Below are positions 1-10,864 of a stretch of 64,000 bases of DNA, one piece after another (position 1 is the stretch's first letter; each line of letters opens with the position of its first letter). Source of the DNA: Blastomussa wellsi (Eukaryota > Cnidaria > Anthozoa > Scleractinia > Plerogyridae); the NCBI GenBank assembly GCA_947652115.1, contig OX393562.1:20756469-20820468 (forward strand). Direction: 5' to 3'. Below the pieces are notes generated by a model. The model worked only from the letters and a program-made list of their open reading frames with translations, searched no databases and was not told where the DNA came from. The position numbers and the translations under genes were made by a program.

Positions 1-10
1 TTCTCCCTAC

Positions 11-1308
11 TTGTGATGTGCTCTTGCTTTCCTGGAAACAGAATGAAGTTTGAGTTCCTCAGAATGCTCACATCGCCTTAACCACACATTCCACACTCTT
101 TGCAGTTGCTGACAAAGAGATGAAAATTGCAGTCACTGACTGTACACAGCTTGGACAATCAACACTCATAAACTGAACACCCGAAAAGTATCTGTTAATA
201 TAATTATAGCCTAATATGTCAACTTGATTCAACTGAGATCTTTTCGAATGATAAAAATATCTCTTAATATAACATCCTTCGTGTCTTCTTTCCTATGTTT
301 GATTATGCGACTTACAAATCTCCGCCACAGTTCTTCAGCCATCTTCAAACGCATGTCTTTCAGTCTTCTTTGAACAGCTTGTAGACGAAGAGCATTAAAG
401 CCAGTTTTCTGTGAAGATACATGAACTAAGTTACCACTATATCTGTTCATTAGCAGTGACTGCAACTGATAACACACCAACTGCACTTCTAAGAACAAAA
501 GTATTACATAAATACACATGTATCTATTGATGGATCAACTTAAAAGCTCCAATAAAGTTAATAAAGTGAACCCAATTAATTTGGCCAAAAGACCAACAGG
601 AATGTGGAGAAGGACAGCTGAGGAGCCAAAGACGACTGATGGGTTTCCACTAATGGGATGCCGCGGAATTGGTGGCAGCAAACAGGGCATCTTGGAGGAG
701 TACAATTTCTGACCCTATTTTCCATACAGAGGCAAGGAACTGATGATACATACCTACATACATTAAAAAAAACATACAACTTAAAATAGCTTGCAACATA
801 AGCTAGTATCTTTGAGAAAAAAAAATCAGAAAAAAGGACAAACAAAGATGACGACGATGATGATTTAAAATTAAATTGACCATGAAAGGAACCCTAAACT
901 GTGACTGTAAATACCCTGGGGAGAAAATACAGATGACTAACCAGCAAGTGTTGTGCATAGTGATGGGCAGCAACATCTTCGTTCTCATACTCTTCATGTT
1001 TCAGAACAATGTCTTTCAATGAAGTTAATGAACATTAACTGGAGGTGATTCAAAGGAGAACACAGTTTAGGCACGACACAACCATTGCATTATTACAACC
1101 ACTTGACCAATCAAACACAGTAATAAGTTATTTACATTGTACATGTACTTGAAAACAGCAGCTAAATCAAACCTCACAAAAAAGTCACCTTACCTAAAGT
1201 ATGTGACCGGAGTTACATTTCTAGAATGATAAACTTTGTTACGTAGGCTGGAGGGCAGAGTGAACGTCCAGTACAACTTGAGTTGGAATAGCAATCATCA
1301 CCTTTAAG

Positions 1309-1352
<44 letters not shown>

Positions 1353-4300
1353 GTATAACAATATAATTTGGTTTTATCAACTGGGTTGATAATGTCAATT
1401 GGCCACCATAAAGAGATTCAAGAGCTGACGTTTCGAGCGTTAGCCCTTCATCGGAGCGAATCGCTCTGACGAAGGGCTAATGCTCAAAACATCACCTTTA
1501 AGGTTTGTTTTAAAAATAAGAATTTGGTAGTGCATCTGCACAATGCTCCAGGTGATAACTTTCTTTTTTTTTTAATTTCAGTTTGTAAGAAAAGTAAGAA
1601 ACACCAAGGATACAGTATTTCCAGTGAACAAAGACTCTCCTTGCTGTAGCCACATCACCTTTGTAGCTAATCAAGTCATCAAATTGACCAAGCTCCACTT
1701 TTCTCTGCCATCTTGTCACCCACAGGTGAAATGACTTTTTCAGTAATGCCAGTGAAAAATGTCTGCCAGCAGCACCTTTGAAACAAAAATGCACTTTTTT
1801 AAAGTTTGTGTTTGATATCACATAAAAATAGCAGGATACCAAATACATGTAGATGTTACTGTGGCTAAATATATCTTTGGTTTATAATTTTTTCAAACCA
1901 GTTTGATTTCGATTTTTCATTGTGTCATCTTCATTATCATATTCTAAAACAAAGGGCAATAAAAATCAAACTGGTTTTAATAACAAGTCAACATTGTTAC
2001 AGCTGCAAAGACCCACTAATAAAATCTTAAATGAAAACCATGCATATCCATATCCCTAGAGTGAGTATTAACTGCAGTATGCTAATTCCTAAAAATGTAA
2101 CTTTTCTTGTGCAAAACAGAAGGACAAATTTAAACATTATGAACAACGTCTCCAAAATAACATTTTTTGTGTTACCACAACCTAAAAATACACCTACCAT
2201 GCTGCAGATGTTTCAGTTTTCTCACTGATTTGTAGTTTTTTAGACCTGCCCACACTCTTAGTAACAACCTTTGGCCATAAAATCTTGAAGCAACTTTCAT
2301 CTTTTCCTTCTCTTCAGTTTTTACTAAACAAGCAGAAGTCCACACTTTCCAAGCCTGCATATAAAAAATCAAACTAGCATTGCAGCTTACGTCATTGCAC
2401 ACTGGCATCTCAATAACTGGAATCCTCAATAAAATGTAAACCTCTTGCTAACTCAAGTCTTTTTCAAGCCCCATTCACTGAGGCCATTTTTGTACTAATT
2501 TTAGTTACCACCATGGGTTGCGCGGTGACCTAATGGTTAGTGTACTGCACTCCAGACGGAACAGTCTGAGTTTGAGCCTCGGTTGGGGCACTGGGTTCTT
2601 GATGATGTCTCTCTTCATCCAGGTGTATAAATGGGTACAGACGAGGAGGAGGGCACTGGTATACATTTAAAATCAATTTGATGGCTAAAGAATTTATAGT
2701 AAGAGTAACTGGTTACAAAGCTCAATGTCTTTCAACTTGCCATTTTAACTAGGAAGGCACAATAGCTCTTTGAAAAGCTCAGTATAAATTAAGGACAGTT
2801 TACAATTCAGTCTTGAAAGTAATTAGTGTTCATTGTTTTATTTGGTTTTGCATTACTATGCTCAGTAATTGGTAATTAAAATATCCAACCATTTTCTCAA
2901 CCAATCAGAATTAAAACCAAAACCAAATGATTTTGACTGGCTCACACACATCTTCACACATTTCGTGCCAGCTACAGTACATGTAGAATTTTTTCTTTTG
3001 CTTTTAATTGGTTCACTGGATTGTCTGTGCTCTTTGTGATTGGCCAGGGTGAACATTTATAATAATTGGTTTCACAACACTCGATAGCAAACTGCTCTAG
3101 CACATTACTCAATTACTAACTTAAAAGGTTTACTGCACCTTGGTCATTAGACTCTTTGCCCAGAACTGGAGCGCTTCATGGTCCATGTATCGTAGCTTTT
3201 GCTTGAATGCTAACTGTGCCAGCCAGTGGTCCCAAACTCTTCTGTGAAATACATGTATGAAAGAGCAGTGAAAATCATGCAGCTTGCAAAGCATCTGATC
3301 CATCTAACTTTTGCATCCATGACATTCTTTCAGATACATTAGTAGTGGGATGCCTGCTGTTGCGCTTCTGCTGTTGATATAACAATTATGGCATTCACAG
3401 TGCATGCTGTTCTAGTTTTTAGCCCTTAAACTCCTTAGAGGGACCATTATCTTTGCAAATTAAAAACATCATATTAAACACCTTTTCAGTTGATTCTCAG
3501 CCAAATCCAGAGCTTGGTCAGTCTGCTGCATTTTGCTCTGTCTGGTTCTGATGTACTCCTTCCAGCCTGACCAACATTTTACAAGTAATACATGGTGTGC
3601 TGCAGAAAAACAATGCATCAAAAAGGAATTAACCTCAAGTGTCATTCCCCTTCCAGCCAGCTTGCACTAGTACATCTCATCAACCAGTCCAGCAATGAAA
3701 AGGAGTACTTGTTCAATAGCCTAAAACGTGCGGATTTTATCCTTCACTTGCGACACGGGCAAGTTAAAGTTTTTCGGGGAAAAGTTTTGATTAAATTAAA
3801 TTACAGATGCATTGTAAAACAATTTTTTTTAACTTCCTAGTTAATTCAACTGAGACAAAAAAAACACACCACAGAGAAATCTGCATAAGAACATCGGTAT
3901 CACATAATTTACATTTCATGTTTTTCCTTTGCGCAAAATTCTAGCTATTCAAAAAGCATAAAGCTGAGGTTGCCAGTTATAAATCATCAAAGAGCATTCG
4001 GAAATGTTTTTGGCCAAAAATTCAAGCAGGTCAGGAAAAGTATTACCAATAATATTCTATCAGCACCAAAATAAAACAATAATGCACAAAGGAATGCAAC
4101 ACATTTGCAGTGGCATGCATTGTTTTCACAGAGTGCCTCTTAAACCACTGTTTCCAGATTGAAATGGAATTTGGAGTGTTGGTTTTTGTGCGAGGATTGG
4201 AGCAAAGACCAAGAACAACCACTGGTGTTCAAACTCAGGCCACATTAGCAGGACGTGAGCTATCTTTCCGCTGCAACACCTCTGAGCACTCCCCATTTTA

Positions 4301-5476
4301 CAGAAAGTATTCCAATACAGGTAGGTAGACCCCTCAGGCCACACTGTTGAGAGGCTAGCAACACCGTGGCAAAACGCAATGTGCATGCTTTAATTTCAGG
4401 CTTCCGGTGACGTTTTTCTTTCTGGTGATGAAATGAAAATGTTACGAAAAAGGAAAAGCTTCACCCGCAAAGTTTAAAATTGAAAGTCAGGAGATTGTGA
4501 AAAAAGTTAGTTATTGTCCAGCACTTGCTGTCAGCTTTTGCACCAAGTGCTTTGGTGCTTGCACCAAAAGAGAAACACATGTTTGAAGTTCGCCATGCTT
4601 ACTCGAAAAGAGCTCATGTAGTTGTCTTGACGGTCATATTTGTTTGTTTCCTTTGTGCAGCTGTGGATTGTGCGTATGTACCTTTTCCCGTTTTGGCCCT
4701 TCTTAATGGCATCCAGAGTGAATGATTAACGTAGAAATACAGTTTTAACTGCCATCTTAAACAAGCGATCAAGTGCCAACCTGAGAGAGCCTCGTGTAAA
4801 ACCGGAAATGCCTGAACTAAACGCATGTGCAGACGTTTTGCCGCGGTGTTGAGGCTAGCTATCTTATTTTGTAGAAAGTATAACAGCACTGCAGAGCATG
4901 TAAGTTCACATGTATGACCCTTGTACCACATTGCTAGGGGGCTTGCTATCTTTCAACTAAACAATTCCTGCTCCTGATAATTTTTGTAGAAACTCAAAAC
5001 TTAAAGTATACCAATACTGCAGGAAATGTACATTGTAAGTACATTATGTATGACCCTTACCCTGGTGATGAGCCAACTTTTCTCTTGTCTTCTTTGTTCT
5101 ACAATAACTGATGTACTCCCTCCAAGCTTTCCAGGATTTTTGCCACAGTCTGTATCTATAGAAAACAATTATAATTATCATGATTCTCATGTTGGGTCAA
5201 TGCTTCAAGCTTACGCCACAAGACCTAAAAGTAGTATGTGTGTGTAGATGTTGAGGGCTGCTACACATGATGAATACTAATGATATTTAGTAGAAACTCA
5301 GCTGTGTTCTATTGGAAATGCTTGAATATGATTGGTTCTCTGACTGTTTTCTATTCGCCAATAGAAACGATCGCGCACGCATTGCTCTTTGAAGGCAAGA
5401 TTTTTCTTGATTTTTTTGAATGCAATCCTTTATAGAGTTTCTACTAAAATACTACTCGTCTTCGTTTTCTATGAGT

Positions 5477-5508
<32 letters not shown>

Positions 5509-8500
5509 TCGCTCATAGAAAACTCGGGCTCATAGTCTAATTATTAAATAGTAATATGCAAATGTGATTTGGTATGTTTCCTTTCTCTTCAAACCTGTAG
5601 AAACAACTTTCAATAGCCACACTAACTTTTAGAGGAACTTTTCTAGCAAAGTCACGTACAAGTTGTGAAAAGCAACACAGAGTCAGTCTTTTGCTTTATG
5701 AGTTTTCCAAAATTGCATAGTAGGTGGTGGAGAGATAAATACTTAAAAATAATTACTTAAATAATTTGTGCATTTGGTTGAAAAGGGAGATTCCATGCCA
5801 GGTAGAGTGGAGCTGCTCAAGTGAAGTGCAAAATAATAAATCAGTTGAAAGAACAAGATTTGGGGTTGGAACATGAAGAGGTAAACATGTTTCCATATGT
5901 GAAAGATTAATTTATCAACATGACACGAGCATGGGACAAAGAAAAATTCTGAGTCCCCAACAGGAATCGAACCCATGACCTCCCGAACACCGGGCGGGTG
6001 CTTTATCCACTGAGCTACGAGAACTCATGGAGAGCACAACATTTATTATTTTTAATTGTCAGGGGATTCATTAAGGGTCAAGCACTGGGCAAATTGACCG
6101 GCAGTGAACGAGACATAGCCATGCATGACTTTACCCGGCTGTTTTCATCTTCTCCACTTACTTTCTTTTATAACAAAAACTAAAAATGCCCGACTGAAAA
6201 ACCCTACTGACCTCCTACACAAAAACTTAATGAAACCCCTAAATTGTTGGAAATTGGATCAGAACAAAGAAGTTTTAAAATTATATCCATGAAATTACTT
6301 CTGAATTTGTCTTTAAGCAATGTAAAGTTGTAAAATGCAGGCATCAGTGAAATATAATAAAAAATAACAATAGTTCTTTCTAAGTAAAACAATTAATTCC
6401 AGCTTGACCTTTGGACCAAGTTAAGCAGATCTTAGGGTTTGCTTGACCAGAGCAGAGTAGTTGCATGCTTCTCATAGTTTATTCTTTTTAAAACTTACAG
6501 TAAAATTATATTAGTCAGCAATCCATTTACCTGACAACTTACCCATCAGGCAAGTGAACATAAAACATTACTTACCTTGTAGGAAAATATGTAATGTACT
6601 TGATCCAGATTGGCTGGAAGGCACTTTTGAGATCCCTGTAATGAGCGTAACTACATGTGTAACTACAAACACTTACCTGTTGTGATAATCAGCTCTAACA
6701 TTAAGCTTCCACCCTCTTCTTCCAGACCACCATATGTCCTGCCAAACCTGCAGAGTGCGCTGCATCAGCTTTCCCTCATAATGCCTCCTGTTAGTCATAA
6801 TTAAGAAATAAAACCCAGGGGTTTCAAACTGTTTTGAAGTAGGTGTCATCGACTGGATGAGTAGGCGGCTGTCATAAGTGAGCTTTTTGGTCACAAGCTA
6901 ATTGCTATGACCAGAGTAGCTGGCTGCATAATAGTCAAGTAGCCGGTGGAACTCTGGCACCTGCCACCTTGTTTTGAAACCCCTGAAACCCACAAGGTGT
7001 ATTTTAATTTGTGGGACAATTTTCATGATACAGTAACATTGATAACCTATAATTGTCATTACATTACGAAAGTCATTAACTCCAGTAAGTTATACGTATT
7101 TAATGCCCACATCTTATTACCTTGCCATCACAGGAGTCACTCTTCCATATGTCTTCTTTTCCCAAATCAACAAATACTTCTCAGCTAAAAACCTGAGTGT
7201 TAATTGATTTATCATGGTGAGTTTCCAGTGAGAGAACTAAAACTTGCTTTTAACAAGACTAGTGTACAACTAATTAGTATATGTAATAGGATTACATGTT
7301 GTCCAATTTGAAATTAATTGGATGAGAAAAAATTCCAATTATACAGCATCCAAAAATATATGAACATGGCAAATGTTTTGCCCTCCAAACTAGATTTTCT
7401 TGACAATTGACTGGTTTATGGAAGGTATCCAGATTTTTCTTAAATTGGACAGTTTGAGCAAAAACTGTCCAATTTATTACAAATTTGGACAGTTGGCAAA
7501 AAATGCATCTGTTGACAATAATGGATTTTGATGTAGCTAGTATATAACAAATGAAATTTTGCTGGTCACTGTCAATAGCTTATTAAAAAACCTTCACTGT
7601 ATCTGAAGATTTCTAAAATATAATGAGCAGTGTTTTGTAGCCCTGAGAAAAACTATAATTGACACACACAGATTGGGATAATCAATTATCGATGACTTAA
7701 TTTTGATATCATGTTTGACTCTTGTACTCTACTTAAATTTGTTGGTGCATAGTTGAAACATCTTCAGTTCTTCCAGTCCTCATAAGTCTTTAGCAAACTT
7801 GGACATCTTCAGAAATCTTCAGAAATTTTCGGAAACTGTTAAAAAATGTTTGTACGACCTTCACATGATATGTTTGCCACAAAGACTCAGTTTTCAAACT
7901 TTTCTTACTTTTCCCTGATAAAAACCAAATTTCACTGCCCAAATAAATACAAGATGTCAGATATATACGTAGCAACCTCCAGCCTCCACTTCTCAACGAA
8001 AAACATCAGAGAGATCATATTGAGCTGAAATGTTTCTTCCAGTGTTCAATGGCACAGCAGTGTTAAAATTTCAATTTTCCCTAACTATTTGTCAATGTGT
8101 CACATTTCCCTCACTCAAAATAAACTTCCCAGACCTTCAAGAAGTAAAACGTTACCTTCTTCTGTTTTCCCGAGATCTTTCATCACTGTTATCAGAAAGA
8201 GCAACTTCATGTTGAGGACGTTTTCGTTCATGAGGTGAAATAGGTATCCTCTGTCTTCTGTGTGCAGCACCAGAATAAGCTCCATCTACTCGCCTGAAAA
8301 GAAGAACAAACATCAAGTTACATTATAAATTAAGTTATCTACAGTAAGACTAAGACAAGTTACAAGAGCCTAACTTCAATAATAATATTTACATGTATTG
8401 TTATTTATTCAGGTACAGTAAACTTCAATACATACACTGTACATGCATACATGTTATGTGCATACATGAAAGCATTTTTATTTTTAGTAATTTCAGAGAT

Positions 8501-10476
8501 GGTGACAATGTTCACTGAGCCTGAGGTGTACAATAACAACAATAACATTATTAACAATAATTAATAGAATTATTGTTAAATATTTTTTTCAGAGAATGCT
8601 AAAATATGTAACTCATTATGGTATGTACATGTAGCTTTGAACTCACTTGCTCCACATTACCTTGGAATTCTTGAAGAGAAAACTGCCTTTCTTTCTTCTG
8701 CCTTTATTTTACTTGACTCAGTGTGCTCTGCAAACAGAGATGGGCATTATATGAAAAAACGCTAAAGAAAAACATTACATACATAATTATATGTGGTTAA
8801 AATGCATATTTTAACAAAGTTAACTGCCACGAGCGTAGCGGGCACGTCTGACCAGCGGTCATCCATTCCAGTGCAGGCTCACATGGCTTGTGGCCAGCAG
8901 CTTCGTTTTTCAGCCTGATTTTGCTCTGGTTTGCCAAGTGTTTCGAGCAGGCAGTGTTGTCCATCTTGCATTCCACGCTTCAGGATTCCTTTGGCCCCTC
9001 ATCAGCAGTGTTTATGCGATTAAAATGCATACTTTAACGAAGTTAACAACAAAGAGTGGTAGCCGTCAGCAGTCAGCGGTCATCGGTTAGCGGTCATCAA
9101 GCGGTCGTTGGTTAGCAGTCAGCGGTCAGCGGTCATCAGTTAGCGGTCATTGGTTAGTGGTCCTGCCCTCTACATCCTGGGCTCACACGCTCATGTGGTT
9201 CATTCAGTCACTCAGCAGCGTCTATCGTGCAGCTTCGTTGGACATCTTGTGCTGGGTATTTTAGCTGTCTTCTCCCCCCCCCTAATTTCCACTGCTTGGC
9301 AGTGTGACAGATGCCTGGATGCCTGGAATGGGGGCTCATGGCTGGGTTGCAGGGATTTGCCAGCCATGGGGACTGTATTCTATCTAGGGGCTGGCTACCA
9401 ACAGTGGAAGCCCCTGGCTAACCCAGGCACCCACCTTCCATTTTAGCGAGGCAGCAGTTACATGCATATTGTAAAATACAAAATATGGACAGTTACTCGA
9501 GTTCTACATACTAAGAGATCCTCAGACTCTGCTGCCCCAGGTTTACTCTCAAATATTCTTAAAACTTTGCAAATTTCAGCCTCAATATTCTTTTAAAATA
9601 TATTATTATAGAAAAAGAGTGGATCTCCAAAAGCACACCCGAATGAATTAGTAAGTGTGTGGGACGTTAAAGAACCCACACACTGTTCAAAAAGGGGAGT
9701 AGGGGACATAGTCCCCAGGGTGGTGGTCTTCCACTTGTTCAGTTATGGGGGCACCTTTGAATCCTTCTGTTCTTCGGAAAAAATTGTTAACTGTGTGGCT
9801 GCTGTTAGCGAAAAAGCGCTATGTAAATGCTAAATACATGTATTATCATTATTACATGTATTATTATTATTATCATTATTATGTTTCGGGGAAGTGAAAT
9901 GCAGGTATACTACTTGATTGCAGGGAATGAGACAAAGTTCATCATAAGGGGATTATTTATTAACATCCTCTTGCCCAACCAAAGAATGGGCAAATGTAAG
10001 AACCAGAGACTACTATAGAAAACCCGAGATGCACGTGGGGTGCCAGAACAAGCCTCTGGTTGCTGATTCGCGGATGAACTATACTGGGGTTTAGTTTCAT
10101 CTGCAACGCAGGCTAAATCTCTGACTGTGTAAGATTAATTTTAAATTTCCCGCCAAATTAAATATGAGCCTGGTACATGTCGTCAAAAGTCATAAATTGC
10201 CTTGTTTTACTTTTCCATACCTGAAGCATTTCCAATTTTTTCAACTTTCCTTCGATTCTGTGGTGCTATACCTTGAGCTCTAACGACCAAATTAGAGCTG
10301 AGTTCTTTCAAAATAGCTTTCTTTGCCAAGACACGAGTGGACTTGTCATCATTAGAAGCGAATTCTTTAGCCTTCTGTTTTGCAGCCGACACAAACAACT
10401 TCTTCGGTCGTGTTGGCGTACTGTAACGCTCATTTCTCGAGCGTTTCTCTCTGATACCTGGACTATCTTCTTGCAT
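11..10476 (-). CDS. SFI1-like centrin-binding-repeat protein, 5' and central part (partial)
   Basis: Minus-strand gene whose 3' end lies beyond base 1. Phase-consistent exons in transcript order: 10476-10221, 8727-8661, 8293-8156, 6787-6677, 6635-6576, 5155-5061, 3599-3482, 3241-3139, 2354-2198, 1775-1605, 1012-942, 408-316, 108-11 (about 512 codons). The first about 150 residues are basic, serine-rich and unstructured. From exon 4 onward tryptophan-rich helical repeats recur, such as VWQDIWWSGRRGW, CWSGWKEYI, VWDHWLAQLAFKQKLR, SFHLWVTRWQRK and RVWNVWLRR, with spaced Ala/His/Leu/Trp positions typical of SFI1 repeats. Proteins of that family bind centrin along a long helix at centrosomes, centrioles or spindle pole bodies. 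Donors GTGCAG (at 3139) and GTGTTT (at 1605, 3482) are weak but keep frame. Start ATG at 10476 opens the first exon and lies 388 bases from the divergent TBC gene start. Other Trp-rich centrin-binding proteins are the main alternative; family assignment fairly sure, orthology inferred. Confidence 0.8.
1296..1503. mobile_element. Penelope-type terminal repeat fragment, head-to-head pair with 14-bp target duplication
   Basis: The direct repeat CATCACCTTTAAGG occurs at 1296-1309 and 1490-1503 and brackets a 180-bp insert. Its left part (1310-1455) is, on the minus strand, the same sequence as 14163-14310 and half of 24981-25202. A short plus-strand copy starting near 1464 is joined head to head. 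Hammerhead-like cores lie on both strands near the join: minus strand about 1454-1424 (CCGAUGA, stem, GAAAC, GUC) and plus strand 1465-1489 (CUGACGA, stem, AAAA). The right junction falls exactly at the end of the plus core. Head-to-head terminal repeats are known for Penelope-like retroelements; assignment rests on the ribozyme motif and the repeat family, not on coding sequence here. It lies in an SFI1-like intron. Confidence 0.7.
2515..2680 (+). mobile_element. tRNA-derived SINE fragment
   Basis: A tRNA-like head carries an A-box-like block (GACCTAATGGTTAGTGTAC, about 2526) and a B-box-like block (GAGTTTGAGCCTCG, about 2568), followed by an unrelated body ending near an AT-rich stretch. 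The head cannot fold as a full tRNA because the acceptor arm is absent. It is intronic in the SFI1-like gene. Confidence 0.55.
2843..3110. repeat. dispersed repeat with an 'ATTGGTT' rich body
   Basis: The phrase TTTGGTTTTGCATT plus a block around TCTCAACCAATCAGAA recurs in the same order at 27230-27300. The neighbouring block TTGGTTCA..TTGTCTGTG..TTTGTGATT recurs near 22700-22740. The three copies are diverged and lie in introns or flanks of different genes, so this is an old interspersed element. Boundaries are approximate. Confidence 0.45.
4230..5060. repeat. diverged local tandem duplication in intron
   Basis: Three similar blocks occur near 4260-4390, 4850-4950 and 4950-5060. Each contains an AGAAAGTAT-like core followed by ACATGTATGACCC or similar, and GCTAGCAA/GCTAGCTA. 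The intron of the SFI1-like gene between 5060 and 3600 is largely built from them. No coding signal was seen. Confidence 0.35.
5300..5560. mobile_element. palindrome-headed MITE, copy A
   Basis: A roughly 250-bp repeat whose right part is a near-perfect hairpin (about 5463-5530, outer arms GTTTTCTATGAG / CTCATAGAAAAC, inner arms around GATAGTCAAC / GTTGACTATTC). The full unit recurs inverted at 59140-59400, including the blocks TGTTCTATTGG, TTTTCTATTCGCC and CGATCGCGCACGC. No coding capacity. The superfamily and mode of transposition are unknown. Confidence 0.65.
5953..6024 (-). mobile_element. tRNA-like sequence, probably a SINE head
   Basis: On the minus strand the 72-nt unit has an A-box-like TAGCTCAGTGGATAAAGC and a B-box GGGTTCGATTCC. 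The ends can pair over about seven positions with several G.T wobbles. The anticodon arm contains mismatches. It may be a degenerate tRNA-related SINE or tRNA pseudogene; a working tRNA is less likely. Confidence 0.5.
6816..6984. mobile_element. MITE with CAGGGGTTTCAAA termini, copy 1
   Basis: The ends CAGGGGTTTCAAA and TTTGAAACCCCTG are perfect inverted repeats. Between them lies a noncoding body that recurs in the opposite orientation at 15275-15448 (shared blocks GGATGAGTAG, GACCAGAGTA). CAGGG termini resemble hAT-type ends, but no clear 8-bp target duplication was found. Intronic in the SFI1-like gene. Confidence 0.6.
8797..9440. repeat. local duplication plus a GCGGTCAT minisatellite
   Basis: AAAATGCATA.TTTAAC.AAGTTAAC occurs near 8799 and again near 9021, bounding a roughly 220-bp duplication. 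A related third segment lies at about 9170-9290. Between them (about 9057-9162) is an irregular minisatellite built on units like AGCGGTCATCGGTT. Short open frames here are by-products. It sits in the long first intron of the SFI1-like gene. Confidence 0.6.
9605..9895 (+). mobile_element. SINE with (ATT)n tail
   Basis: The body contains GGGACGTTAAAGAACCCAC, followed by a hairpin-like GGGGACATAGTCCCC segment, a GCGCTATGTAAATGC stretch and an ATT-rich simple tail at about 9830-9892. The same GACGTTAAAGAACCCAC core is found in the SINE at 45481-45870, where it is preceded by a tRNA-like head. The head here is missing or decayed. Confidence 0.65.
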
Positions 10477-10864
10477 TTTCAGCTCTAAAGTAAAATTTCC
10501 GGCCTTCCCAAAGCACCATATTTTTCCGACTGTCTATCGACATCGAAGCGAAGATTCCCGACAGCAACGGAAACTGCCGAGAACTTTGCATGATGGGACT
10601 TTGAAAATTATCGTGAAACAAAATGGCGGGTGAATGTGGAGACGATATCACTCAGCGGCACCGTGAATATTAGGGTCCTTTGAAAGTTATTAGAAGTGAT
10701 CATAAGGATCAAGTGTATAGGCGAATTTATTTCGCATTCAACCTTTTCTGGAGACGCTAAAGCAATGGAGAACCAGAAGGTAATGGATTATCCTGGCGAT
10801 CGAATTTGACGCAGACGTTCGTGTTGACTCACTGTAGGAATTACATGTATATCTATTTTCGACG
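10477..10864. promoter_or_regulatory. divergent promoter between SFI1-like and TBC1D12/14-like genes
   Basis: A 388-bp gap separates two opposite start codons. It is richer in CpG than surrounding introns (for example around 10530-10570) and has no obvious TATA box. It contains AAAATGGCGGG at about 10620-10630, which resembles a YY1-type core (ATGGCGG) common in metazoan bidirectional promoters. A short upstream ORF belongs to the plus-strand transcript. Promoter function is inferred from architecture. Confidence 0.6.
10765..10809 (+). promoter_or_regulatory. candidate upstream ORF of the TBC gene
   Basis: ATG at 10765 (context AGCAATGG) opens a 14-codon frame closed by TGA, 55 bases before the main ATG at 10865. 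If the transcript starts upstream it could dampen translation of the Rab GAP. Transcript start is unknown. Confidence 0.35.

Noticed and set aside
518..712. 64-codon plus-strand frame and the antisense frame at 576-845
   Set aside because: Neither has splice-compatible links with the SFI1-like exons on either side, nor a recognisable domain.
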